Source: Sphingobium sp. CCH11-B1 (GTDB lineage Bacteria > Pseudomonadota > Alphaproteobacteria > Sphingomonadales > Sphingomonadaceae). Taken from it: a DNA stretch of 64,000 nucleotides. Below are positions 27,395 through 36,400 of this stretch, piece after piece. The notes under the pieces were generated by a model, which saw only the letters and a list, made by a program, of their open reading frames with translations, searched no databases and was not told the origin of the DNA. How positions within the stretch are numbered: the first letter of the stretch is position 1; every line of letters begins with the position of its first letter. Made by a program: the position numbers and the translations under genes. The stretch is from positions 67,519-131,518 of the forward strand of contig NZ_LSJY01000169.1 of NCBI RefSeq assembly GCF_001556865.1, written 5' to 3'.

Positions 27395-28389
27395 GCCGCA
27401 CACTCCATGGAAAAGTCGTCGTTAACCGCGATGGCGAGGTCGGTGATGGAGCCGAAGCCCTTGGCATTGAGCGTGGAATTAGATTGCCAGGGGGCAAAGT
27501 CGGCTTCGCCTGCAAATTTGGTGTCCGTATCGTTGGCGGTAAACAGCGCCTCGAAAACACGGCTGGTCCGGCCGGTATCGAACGTGAAGGTGCTGATGGA
27601 AACGAGATGCGCATTCTGAGGTGTCATCACCCCAAGAGCCGTCGCGGACAGATTGATCGACACGACGCCGAGCTGGGCGAGGCTCTTGATCTCGCTCGCA
27701 TCGGTGATGGCATCGCGGTCGCGGTCTTGCCACATCTGCAGGCTGGACCAGATCAGGTCTGCGGCCGTGATGGCGCCGTCGCCATTGCAGTCATACAGCG
27801 CCAGTTCCGCGAACCCACTGCCTTCGCGGCTGCCGAACATCTCGCCGATGCCATCGACGCGGCCATTGCCGTTAGCGTCGAGGATGGGGAACCCATCGCC
27901 GTCCTTCACCCACCCGGTGCGTTCAGCGAACAGGTCGCCATCGACATCGAAATAAGCGGTGCTATTGTCCAGGCTGATGGTTTCGATGCCGTCGCCATCA
28001 AGATCGATGGTCAGCGGATCGCCGCCGACGACCCACGCCAGCGAATTGGAAAAGCGGGACGTCGCGGCGGCATTGGAGATCAGTTCGTCGGAGATCACCG
28101 ATTGCCATATGGCGATGGCGTAAGGAATCGGGTCAAACAGTTCCGTCTCAGTAATTCCACGGACACTGCCCAAGAGGTCAGCAACATTGCGGAAACCCTT
28201 GACATTGATGGCAGAGACAGATTGCCCCGCCCCGCTACCAGAGTCGCCCACATAGCGGGGTACCATATCGTTAGCGTGGAAAAGCGCCTTGAAAATCGTT
28301 GAGGGGCGACCGTATCGGAAAGCTGTCGCCCCACGGCATAGGAGCCGGAGTCCGCGCGAGCTTGCTGTTCCTCCAATATCTGTGATCAT
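27391..28389 (-). CDS. Truncated RTX-type protein carrying a duplicate Ca-loop module (332 residues)
   Basis: About 27 unrelated residues are followed by a fragment (G-R-P-S-T-I-F-K-A-L-F-H-A-N-D) matching the end of the Ca-loop module. A full module copy then follows with D-L-D-G-D-G-I-E, D-V-D-G-D-L, D-A-N-G-N-G and D-C-N-G-D-G loops. The frame stops soon after the module end (L-N-A-K-G-F-G-S-I-T-D-L-A), where the giant protein continues for thousands of residues. It lacks RTX nonapeptides and any C-terminal export signal, so it is probably a displaced 5' end of an older RTX allele, perhaps still translated as the operon's first gene. Module copies here and at 24040-24690 are clearly homologous at DNA level. 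Confidence 0.7.
   Translation of the reverse strand: MITDIGGTASSRGLRLLCRGATAFRYGRPSTIFKALFHANDMVPRYVGDSGSGAGQSVSAINVKGFRNVADLLGSVRGITETELFDPIPYAIAIWQSVISDELISNAAATSRFSNSLAWVVGGDPLTIDLDGDGIETISLDNSTAYFDVDGDLFAERTGWVKDGDGFPILDANGNGRVDGIGEMFGSREGSGFAELALYDCNGDGAITAADLIWSSLQMWQDRDRDAITDASEIKSLAQLGVVSINLSATALGVMTPQNAHLVSISTFTFDTGRTSRVFEALFTANDTDTKFAGEADFAPWQSNSTLNAKGFGSITDLAIAVNDDFSMECAA
27420..28070 (-). repeat. Ca-loop module, copy 1 (duplicate of 24040-24690)
   Basis: Direct repeat of the module in the giant gene, about 3.4 kb away in the same orientation, with extended DNA identity. A shorter third fragment of the module's end lies at about 28150-28335. Confidence 0.8.
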
Positions 28390-28730
28390 GCCCCCGCATA
28401 CCCCTTTCGCCCTTGCCTAGATGCCACAAGCCTGTAAGTATGCAATAGAAATCTGCTTTGACGAAACGCAGCAATGCCTAATTAATCATTATGAAATCTG
28501 GTTCGTGTCCTTAAATATTTATGTAACATTGGATCATATAAGAAATAATCATGAGAGATGTTAAGAAAAAACTACATCCAAATTGAATGTATCTCGTAAA
28601 TTCACGGTTTGATCTAATAGCGCATCGTTATTGACGGCGATTATTTGACGATTATTGGCAAGAAATCCATATTTCTGTAATGTTTGCACATCGCCCGCGC
28701 GGCAGGGAAAGCATCGAAGGAGGGATTATA
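28390..28730. other. AT-rich divergent intergenic region
   Basis: This 341-bp stretch separates the minus-strand RTX operon from the plus-strand acyltransferase and must hold both promoters. It is markedly AT-rich compared with either side. It contains a near-repeat of TTATT-TGACG blocks at 28628-28656 (TTATTGACG, TTATTTGACG, TTATTGG), which could be a regulator site. No gene is visible. Confidence 0.6.
28645..28673 (+). promoter_or_regulatory. Candidate sigma-70 type promoter for the acyltransferase gene
   Basis: TTGACG at 28645-28650, a 17-bp spacer, then CATATT at 28668-28673, 57 bp before the GTG start. The -35 box is good and the -10 box is weak. Confidence 0.3.
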
Positions 28731-29330
28731 GTGGCGAAGAAGTTGAACGAATCGCAGCTCGAAGCAGGAGAAGCGTCGGCACCATCGACCGGCATCGACC
28801 CGGAAATTGCGGCAAAGATTTCGGCCGTGCGCACGCATATCCGCGAGAGCTTCGGTAAGGCCGTCATGGCGCTTATGATGTTGCCGCGCTACCGCAACCA
28901 GACGCTTGCCGACCTCCAGCACCTCGTGCTTGAGCCGATGATGCGCGACCGTGTGGCGATCGCCTATCCGGGTGGCGAGAAGACCGGGCCGCTCGCAGAC
29001 ATGGCGGGGCTCGCAATCTGGGCAAGCGTTAGCAAAGAGGCTGATGGGCGCATCCGCGAACAGATCCAGGCCGGGACGTTCCCAGTGCGCCTCAAGGCCG
29101 AAGACTGGAATTCCGGCGACATCAACTGGCTGCTCGATGTCGTGGCACCCGATCAACGAACTACGGCGAATGTGATCGCCAATTTCAAGCAGGTCGTGAA
29201 GGAGGGGAGCCTACGTCTGCATCCCATCGTCACGCGCTTGGTCGATGCCGACACGCTGCAGAGGATGGGCGCCGAGAAGATCTCGCATCCCGCATCCCCG
29301 TCTGTGCCGGAAAACGCGACCGTCAATTGA
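28731..29330 (+). CDS. HlyC-type toxin-activating lysine acyltransferase homologue
   Basis: The 199-residue product matches the RTX toxin acyltransferase family, which moves acyl groups from acyl-ACP to lysines of RTX protoxins in the cytoplasm. Visible family blocks: P-R-Y-R-N-x-x-L-A-D-L (residues 52-62), I-W-A-S-V-S (96-101), and W-N-S-G-D-I-N-W-L-L-D-V-V-A-P (126-140), close to the HlyC signature around its catalytic Asp. The position of HlyC His23 (usually P-x-H-R) is Tyr54 here by eye alignment, so activity may be altered or use another residue such as His64. The GTG start at 28731 is chosen because AAGGAGGG lies 6-7 bases ahead; an ATG at 28680 lacks this. It is divergent from the RTX operon and co-directional with the gasdermin operon 195 bp downstream. 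Confidence 0.85.
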   Translation: MAKKLNESQLEAGEASAPSTGIDPEIAAKISAVRTHIRESFGKAVMALMMLPRYRNQTLADLQHLVLEPMMRDRVAIAYPGGEKTGPLADMAGLAIWASVSKEADGRIREQIQAGTFPVRLKAEDWNSGDINWLLDVVAPDQRTTANVIANFKQVVKEGSLRLHPIVTRLVDADTLQRMGAEKISHPASPSVPENATVN

Positions 29331-29344
29331 TTGCTTTCCCCCAG

Positions 29345-29377
29345 AGCCGGGCGGGCGGGAGGCCTGCCCGTCCGGCT
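29345..29377 (+). terminator. Strong GC hairpin after the acyltransferase gene
   Basis: AGCCGGGCGGGC pairs with GCCCGTCCGGCT around a 9-base loop, with one G-T pair. No T-run follows, so it may be a Rho-assisted terminator or mRNA-stabilising hairpin. It lies between the acyltransferase stop and the gasdermin start; the remaining 148 bp to 29525 contain a possible -10 (TATAGT, 29419-29424) but no clear -35. Confidence 0.45.
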
Positions 29378-29525
29378 CACCCCTTGGGACGGGAGATGGA
29401 AGTCGAAGACGAGAATTCTATAGTAGATCGATCGAATTGATGACAAGATAGAAGAACAGGGTCTCCCGGGTCGCATCAGCACATGGCCGGTATCACATGC
29501 CAGCATGTCCACTTGGGAGGTATTT

Positions 29526-30317
29526 ATGGGAATATTGCCGAACTGCAAGGACCCGGCGCTGAGCGCGCTGAAGTCCATTGGTTATAATGTCGTGCAGCTT
29601 CCGCGGGTCGATTTGCATCCGACCCAGCTTCTTGTCTCTAGCAACAAGCGGTTGAAACGCCTCGGTGATTTGACCTCAGTGTTCGTGCCCGCAAGCGATG
29701 GCCCCGCGATCCCAGCGATCAGCGCCGACCGGCCAGGGCCCAATATCGCAATCACGAAGACCGCATCGCTAGACATCGGCGTGGGGCTCAATATCTTGGG
29801 CGGTCTGATTTCAGCTCTGGGCGGATCGACGCTCGGGCTCAGCCTTTTTTACGCGAAAGCTGCCAAGATCGAGATGGAATATGGTGGCACCCTGGAGAAT
29901 GCAGCCGAGCTCGCGCTTATAGATCAGTTCCTCGCCGGCGCAAAGGTCAGCCCTTATGCGAAGGCGGCAGCGCAGATGCTCGACGCCGACCAGGTCTATG
30001 TCGTCACCAGCACATTGAAAGCGACGACACTCAGCGCTGCGGCGACCGACGAGAAGAAGAACGCGGTCGGCATCGACGTGCCCGTGCTCTCTAACGCAGT
30101 CGGCGGCAATCTTAAAGTCTCTTCGGCCGGCACAGGCAGCACCACTGTCAAATTCGAGGGCAAAATCCCGCTGGTATTCGCCTTCCAGGCCGTTCGGTTG
30201 ATCTTTGACAAAGGCGTCTACAGGTTGATGAAGCTCGTGGATGGCGGCGGGGTGATTGCCGAGGGTATGGGGGAAGCACCGCTCGCCGCGGACAGTGATC
30301 TCCTCTTGTCCGCTTGA
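29526..30317 (+). CDS. Bacterial gasdermin (pore-forming effector)
   Basis: The 263-residue product has the bacterial gasdermin pattern: a short N-terminus with a cysteine (Cys7), then L-K-S-I-G-Y-N-V-V-Q-L-P-R, H-P-T-Q-L-L, a G-L-N-I-L-G-G-L-I-S-A-L-G-G helix region, L-G-L-S-L-F-Y, and a beta-rich C-terminal half. Known bacterial gasdermins carry a lipidated N-terminal cysteine and are held inactive by a short C-terminal peptide; proteolytic removal lets them form large inner-membrane pores and kill the cell during phage infection. Here about 27 residues follow Lys236, a plausible tail. The ATG at 29526 is chosen because GGGAGG lies 6 bases ahead; an in-frame ATG at 29505 would bury the cysteine. 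Three trypsin-like proteases are encoded downstream in the same operon, which supports the call strongly. Confidence 0.9.
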   Translation: MGILPNCKDPALSALKSIGYNVVQLPRVDLHPTQLLVSSNKRLKRLGDLTSVFVPASDGPAIPAISADRPGPNIAITKTASLDIGVGLNILGGLISALGGSTLGLSLFYAKAAKIEMEYGGTLENAAELALIDQFLAGAKVSPYAKAAAQMLDADQVYVVTSTLKATTLSAAATDEKKNAVGIDVPVLSNAVGGNLKVSSAGTGSTTVKFEGKIPLVFAFQAVRLIFDKGVYRLMKLVDGGGVIAEGMGEAPLAADSDLLLSA

Positions 30318-30329
30318 GGGGAGGCTCGC

Positions 30330-31538
30330 ATGCACGAACAACGGGCAAAGCTTCTCGCAGGGATTCTCGCGGCGAGCGAGACGACCGACGGCCCACGGGC
30401 CGAATGTCTGTCGATGGCGGAGGGCGCGGGCGTGCCCTCCGATTCCAACGTTATTCTCGATCGGGTGACGGCACAGTTGGAGGCATTGTCCGGGGGATCG
30501 GGCGGCGGCGATGCGGTGCCTCCGGGCACCGGCCCGTGCGCCGCCGTCGAACCGGCGCGCAAACGGGCACTGGACCTGTTGCTCGCACATGCTGAACCGG
30601 CATTGCAGAAGATCAAATCCCGCGATTTCTCGCTTGGACCTGACGAACTCTGCGCGATGGAGGCGATCATCATCGCCGACGGAAGCCGCCCGAGCTTCCT
30701 GCTGTCGGGTGGGCGTGTCGCTATGGACGACCCGTTCGTTGGGGAATGGGAAGGATCCCTCGTCGCGTCGCGCGACGCGGTCGAGAGAGTGGCGAAGGCT
30801 GTCGGGCGCATCCAGCCGGCCGGTGGCAATGCCAGTTACTATATCGGAAGCGGCACCCTGGTCGATCGAGCCGAGCGGTTGGTTATCACCAACTTCCATG
30901 TCATCGAGCAGGCGCGCACCTTGCACGGCATCGCCATGCACGACGATGGCGGACGTCTCGTCGTCGAGGGTGATTTCGAGATCGATTTCGCCGCGGAGTC
31001 GGGCGTTCTCGACACGCGGCGTTTCAGGATCGCGGAGGTTCGCCTGCCTGAGGGCGCGGGCGCGGTCTTTGGCGGGATCGACGCCGCCGTTTGCCGGCTT
31101 GAGCCGCTCGATGATGGGGTAACCTTGCCCGATGCGGTCAGGCCGCTCAGCCCGAGCGCGCAATATGCGACAGGCGAAATCTCCTCGATGGCGCTCATCG
31201 GTTTTCCAGGCGAGCCGGCCAAGAACAAAGGCGACAAGGTCGACTGGAATTTTGTGATCGCAGAGCTGTTCGGCAGGCGGTTCGGGGTAAAGCGGTTGGC
31301 GCCGGGCCGTTTCCGTCACGGGCTTGGCACCCATCCGCTGGACACAGGCAAGCGGGCGATCAGTCATGATGCGACGACGTTCGGCGGCGCGTCGGGCGCA
31401 TTGGTGGTGGCTTGGCTCGATGACGGCGCCCCAGGCTTTGCCCTGCATTTTGGCGGCGAGACCGTGGAGTCCAATTACGCCTTGTCTTTCGCCAGAGCGC
31501 AGGCGGCTCTGGAGCCGCTGGGGGTGCCCTTTGGCTGA
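30330..31538 (+). CDS. Trypsin-like serine protease, gasdermin operon protease 1
   Basis: 402 residues. Residues 1-125 are mostly helical with a Gly-rich break near 55-68. From about 150 onward comes a chymotrypsin-fold protease with His190 (I-T-N-F-H-V-I), Asp251 (G-G-I-D-A-A-V) and Ser355 in the variant G-G-A-S-G-A rather than G-N-S-G-G. There is no signal peptide, so it acts in the cytoplasm. It begins 12 bp after the gasdermin stop with GGGGAGG before the ATG. In known gasdermin operons a trypsin-like or caspase-like protease cuts the gasdermin's C-terminal peptide; this is the likely role. The helical N-terminus may be an adaptor (death-fold type) domain, which I cannot confirm from sequence. 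Confidence 0.88.
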   Translation: MHEQRAKLLAGILAASETTDGPRAECLSMAEGAGVPSDSNVILDRVTAQLEALSGGSGGGDAVPPGTGPCAAVEPARKRALDLLLAHAEPALQKIKSRDFSLGPDELCAMEAIIIADGSRPSFLLSGGRVAMDDPFVGEWEGSLVASRDAVERVAKAVGRIQPAGGNASYYIGSGTLVDRAERLVITNFHVIEQARTLHGIAMHDDGGRLVVEGDFEIDFAAESGVLDTRRFRIAEVRLPEGAGAVFGGIDAAVCRLEPLDDGVTLPDAVRPLSPSAQYATGEISSMALIGFPGEPAKNKGDKVDWNFVIAELFGRRFGVKRLAPGRFRHGLGTHPLDTGKRAISHDATTFGGASGALVVAWLDDGAPGFALHFGGETVESNYALSFARAQAALEPLGVPFG

Positions 31539-33486
31539 CGGGGACGACCAGCCTTTCGATCCGGCCGTCTATCTCGCGGGATGGACGACGCTGCCGCCCG
31601 ACGTTTTCAAGATTTGCTACAAATCCACCTATCCGCGTGGCAGCGCTCGGTCCTGGGAGGAACTGGTCGCGGGCGGTGGGGCGGACCCGATCCGCTTCGC
31701 CTGTCTGGAGGCGAGTGCGATCGGCTTCCTCGACCGGCTCGCCGATGTCGTCGGGAAATGGGAAGTGGACAACGGGCGCCCCGCTGCGGACGTCGCCGCC
31801 ATGCTGCCGCTGACGAGCGGCGGCGGCATCATGCAGGCGATCATCAACCACGCTACGGGCTTTCTTGATCCCAGGTCGTTGCTGGCCGTCTATGACGCCT
31901 ATAGCGCATGCGCAATGGTCATGGGGCCACAAGGTCCCCGGGGAACCGCTTTCCTGGTGCGCCCGGACATGGTGCTCACCGCCGCACATGTCGTTCTCGA
32001 CTGTGAGGGAAACGACGACGCGCGAACATGGTCCAATCGGATTTTCGACGACCTGATCTTCAGTTTCAGTCCCCGCGACGGCGCAGCAACGCCTGATCGC
32101 GTCCAGGTGCGCGCGGCAGTGAAGGATGCTCTGGTAGCGTCATCGAAGCCCTGGGGACGATGGCCGAACCTGCTCAATCTCAGCCTTGCTTCACCGCCCG
32201 AACCCACGCTCGACTATGCCCTCATCAGACTGGCGCAGCGTGTCGAGCATATCAAACCGGTCGCCGTAGACCCGCCGGCTGGCGTAGATGCTGAACGCAG
32301 ATGTTGGACGACAGGGTATCCCGGCGGCAAGGCGGGCGTCGTCGACATCGACGTGGTGGTCAATGCCAATGCGGGCGGAGGGCGCTGGCTCCATAAGGCG
32401 AACGCCGTTCAAGGCATGTCGGGGGCATGTTGCATAAACGACCTCGGGAAACTGGCCGGTATCCATGAGGGGAGCGTCACTTTACCGGTCGAAGGCGAGA
32501 ACAGGCCTTTCAACCGTGGCATCAGCATAGCCGCCATTCGGGAACATCAGAAAAGTGCCGCCGGCCGCGATCCGATGCTATCGCGGATCGTTGTGCAAGG
32601 TGTCGAGTTCGAGGATGCCGAACTGGTCGGTGAGCTCTATCGTGTCGGCCAGCGGCTTGCCGATCCGGCGTTCTCGGCAAACTGGGAAGCTGCCGTCCGC
32701 GCGGTGCTGGGCGCTGCCGATCCGTCGCTGTCCGCGGGGCTTCCTGCTTTCCATCCCTGGTTTACGCGCGATCGCTTCGAAGAGTGGATTCGCCGCGCAA
32801 TGCCGCGCGAGCGGCTGTGCTTCGTGAGCGGGGAGCGCGGCGCGGGCGCCAGCTTCTGCAAGCAGATCCTCAAAGCGCGGCTCGATCCGTCGGGCCTCGA
32901 CTATATCGAGATCAGTCCGACCCAGGTCGCGGCCTTTTCGCCGCGTGAAGCCGTTCCCGCAGGGAGTGACGCAACTCCCTCACCCAGCCGTACCGGCGCC
33001 GCCAATTTTCGCTATAACGATGCGAACGATCTGATCGCACAACTGCGTGGAGGCGGGCAATATAGCACGGGGCCGCGCACGCTCGTCATCGACTTCGGTC
33101 CGGATGGAGGACCAGACCGCCTGATAGGCTCCAGTTGGCAGGAATTCATCACGCGCCTGCTTGCCGAGGAAGCCGTGAGGCTGGTGCTGATCGGCCTTAC
33201 GCCGGACGAACAGACTGTGCTTCACGATCTGTTGCTCGACAATCCTGCGACAGAAGACATACGGGCCGTACCGATCTGGCTCACGCATGTAACGCCTGAC
33301 GAATTTGAGGCCTATGTGGGTGCGTTAGCCGACGCGCGTGGTGTAAAGCTCAGAACGTCGGACCTTCGCCAGCGCCTTGCGCCGATCCTGGGACCTTATC
33401 CCTATGCACCTCCTGGCAATGCTGCGCTGCGAACGAGCTTTTTCGCGCTGGCCGCCATGACACTGGAGGCGGGACTATGGGCATGA
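31531..33486 (+). CDS. Trypsin-like protease with C-terminal P-loop-like region, gasdermin operon protease 2
   Basis: 651 residues from a TTG start at 31531, overlapping the previous stop by 8 bases. No ATG or GTG lies nearby in frame before conserved sequence; the frame upstream is open but is a shadow of the previous gene. Residues 1-125 look helical. The protease domain has His153 (L-T-A-A-H-V-V), Asp228 (L-D-Y-A-L-I) and Ser297 (Q-G-M-S-G-A). The C-terminal third has a P-loop-like G-E-R-G-A-G-A-S and a V-I-D-F strand, suggesting a degenerate NTPase or sensor module. Protease-NTPase pairing occurs in gasdermin operons, where the NTPase senses infection. The start codon is the least certain part. 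Confidence 0.85.
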   Translation: MADGDDQPFDPAVYLAGWTTLPPDVFKICYKSTYPRGSARSWEELVAGGGADPIRFACLEASAIGFLDRLADVVGKWEVDNGRPAADVAAMLPLTSGGGIMQAIINHATGFLDPRSLLAVYDAYSACAMVMGPQGPRGTAFLVRPDMVLTAAHVVLDCEGNDDARTWSNRIFDDLIFSFSPRDGAATPDRVQVRAAVKDALVASSKPWGRWPNLLNLSLASPPEPTLDYALIRLAQRVEHIKPVAVDPPAGVDAERRCWTTGYPGGKAGVVDIDVVVNANAGGGRWLHKANAVQGMSGACCINDLGKLAGIHEGSVTLPVEGENRPFNRGISIAAIREHQKSAAGRDPMLSRIVVQGVEFEDAELVGELYRVGQRLADPAFSANWEAAVRAVLGAADPSLSAGLPAFHPWFTRDRFEEWIRRAMPRERLCFVSGERGAGASFCKQILKARLDPSGLDYIEISPTQVAAFSPREAVPAGSDATPSPSRTGAANFRYNDANDLIAQLRGGGQYSTGPRTLVIDFGPDGGPDRLIGSSWQEFITRLLAEEAVRLVLIGLTPDEQTVLHDLLLDNPATEDIRAVPIWLTHVTPDEFEAYVGALADARGVKLRTSDLRQRLAPILGPYPYAPPGNAALRTSFFALAAMTLEAGLWA

Positions 33487-36400
33487 AGATGAAAGCGTCC
33501 GCGAACGTCAATCTCCAGGCCGTGTTCGCGGCGCCCCGGGAAGCTGCAGGTCCAACTACCCGGCATTACGGCGATGATCTTCCCTTCGCACGGCTTTGCC
33601 TTGCCGTCCGGGGATGGGTGACACCGACCAACCTTGTGCGCAATCTGGCGGGAGGTGGTGGCGGCGACATGCTCGCTGCGCTTGCGGGAGAGGTCGAGAC
33701 CACCGCAGCGACGCGGTCGGGACAGTGGTTCATGCAAGTCGAACCTCGACGCCAAGCGATTGCAACGGCGTTCGGAGATGAAGTCGTCCGTGCCCTGGCT
33801 CCGCATCTTGGTTCCGATGGGCAAGATGTGATCCTGAGCGCGTTTCGCCTGGCGTTGGACGACAAGCCCGTCGATCTTGCCGCCTTGTCGGATAAGGCAC
33901 TGCGGGCACTTGCCAATGTTCGGGACTGGCTTGGGGATCGCTGGCGACTGCCTTTCGACAAGGACGAGATTGGGGCGGCTCTCGCCGGCAAGGTCCTTGC
34001 CGCCGATCTTGAACGCATGACGGCACAGCAGTTGGTAGGCAAAGCCCATAGGGATGCCCTTGCCATTCTCGAACGGTTCGTCCTGCCCGGCGAGGACGCG
34101 CGACTTCGAGCCATCTATGTCCAGGCGGCGGGGGGCGGGGGCAAGACCACCTTGCTCGCCTATCTGCAACGCAAGCTCCAAGAGAGGGCCGGCGGCGCCG
34201 CGATCGCGCGGATCGATTTCGACGAACCAGGCATCGACCCCTCGCGCATGATCACGCTCAACCTGGCGCTGTTCGAACAACTGGCAAGTAACCTCTCGCA
34301 GATACGTGCCCGGGTTTCCGATTTTCTACCGCAATTGCGCGGCGCAGCGTCGGCGCTGCGGTTGCCGGATTATGCCGGTTGGACCCCGCTTGCCGGATGG
34401 TCGTCCGGGCAACGTAGGCGACGCTCGCTTGGCGGACAGCGTCAGATCTCGGAAAGCGTGTCCGACCAGGGCTCGATTCTATTCGGCCTGCTGTCGCCCG
34501 ATAGCTTGCATGGCCCCTTGGTGCTGGTGCTCGATACAGCGGAATTGGTGATGGAAGGCGATAGCCGGGCCGCTGCCGGGATTGCCGACTGGCTGAATTT
34601 TCTCGCCACCGAAGCTCAAGCCCACGATATCAGGCTGATCATCGCGGGGCGCGATCCACCGCCCGGAGGAGACAGCCTGCCGGTTGGAGAATTGTCCCTC
34701 TTTGCCCGACTAGAGCGCATGGGTGCCCAGTTCGATCCACCGATCTTCCTTCCCGAGCTTGTCCCTTCCGAAGCGGCCGAACTGCTTGCCAATTGCGGTG
34801 TCGACGACGAGAAGTTGCGCCAGGCGGCGGCCGACGCAGTCCCAGGCAATCCCCTTCTTTTGCGCATCACCGCCGATGCGCTGCGGGATGGTGACGCCCG
34901 GCTCGTCCAGGATATTCATGCAGTTCACGGCCAAGCGCAGGTCGATTCACATAGCGCGCGCATCTACCTGTTGCGGCGCGTGATCGCACATGTGTCCGAC
35001 CCTATGGTCCGTCCTTATGTAATCGCCGCGATGGCCAGTCCGATCCTTACATCGGCCATGCTGGGAACGGTGATCATCCCATTGGTCGATGATCAGGTGA
35101 AAGGGGGGGACGGGGCAGCTCTCCAAGCAACGGGAAGGCGCAAACCGCGCAGGGTATTTGCAGGTATCGAGCGGACGGCGTGGCTTGGCCGGGCCTCGCT
35201 GGATGGAAAGCGGTTCACGTTCAATCGTGACCTTCGGCGTTTTGTAATGACTTTGGTCCAGGCGGTTGATGACGATCGCAAGCTGCATAACCGGGCACAC
35301 AAGGCGCTCCTCACCTATCATGAGCGTCGGCGCGATCCGCTGGATCGGGCGCTCACCTATTATCATCAAAGGGCACTTGGGGGCCCTGCAAAACTCCCGC
35401 GCGGCGACAAGAGCTTGAAGATTTTGCGCGGACTGCTCGACCAGTTTTCCGAAGCCTTGGAAGAGGAGGTCGCCTCCGAGATCGATGCCCTGCTGCTCTC
35501 GCGCCAGTTCAGCGCCGTGCGCGAACGCTTCGGGCGAGCGCCGCCCGTCATTGCCGTTGGAAGGGGGGACGCAACTGGCGGTGCGAAGGCGGAGGCGATC
35601 TCCTCGCAGTTTGAGGCCATACCGAGCGATAGGCGGTTGGACGATCGCGACTGGCGCTTTCATCTCGAAGGGCGCGAAGGCAAGCCGGGGCAGGGAGAAC
35701 TGCTGGTCGGCGATGACCGTGCGGCTGAAGCGCTGGCCATGTATCGCGAGCGGCCGACGCGTGAGCCAGGCGCGCCGCCGACTTTCGTGATTCAGGCGGT
35801 GGCCGATCTTGGCGAGTGGGATTGTGAGGATATCGCCATATCGGCGGTCGTCGAGGACCTCTCGAGCAAGCTTTCGCCACGCTCGGTCAACGCCAATATC
35901 GAACGCATCTACTGGATCACGCGCTTCGCCCTCCAGCGCGACACCGGCAAGCTGGAACGGACGCATATCGATCTGCTTCAGACCGTTTGCAATTATCTCA
36001 CGGGGCCGGGGCTCGCGACCTTGCCGCCACTGCTGGCGGTTGCCGAGGCCTTCTGTGACGAGAGGCTCATGTCTCCTCGTATGATGGGCGGAGTTAGGGG
36101 GAATGAAGGCGAGGGGCGGATTTACCTGGTCCGGCGACAGCCCTTGAACGCGGAACTCGCGATCGGTCAGTTCGCCGTGACGCAGCGGGACTGGCTGGCG
36201 CGGGTTCGCCGCACGCGTGCCGTCGCGTCGGTCGATGCCCTCAGTTGGGTGCAGCGCCAGATAGACGACTTGCATGGTCAGCCGATCGCGATGGTGAGCC
36301 AGCAGTTTATGAAGCTGCGCGAGGCGATCGAGATCGACTGGAACGGCCGCGATATATCGGCGGGGACGCTGCTGCTTCGCGGCATGACGGCTGAGTTTCT

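Noticed and set aside
29811..31448. 545-codon open frame on the minus strand
   Set aside because: It overlaps the gasdermin and protease 1 genes, which have clear motifs, ribosome sites and operon spacing. Its translation shows no recognisable domain.
31324..31530. Longer start for protease 2
   Set aside because: This part is the shadow of protease 1's conserved Ser region; an overlap of over 200 bases is unlikely.
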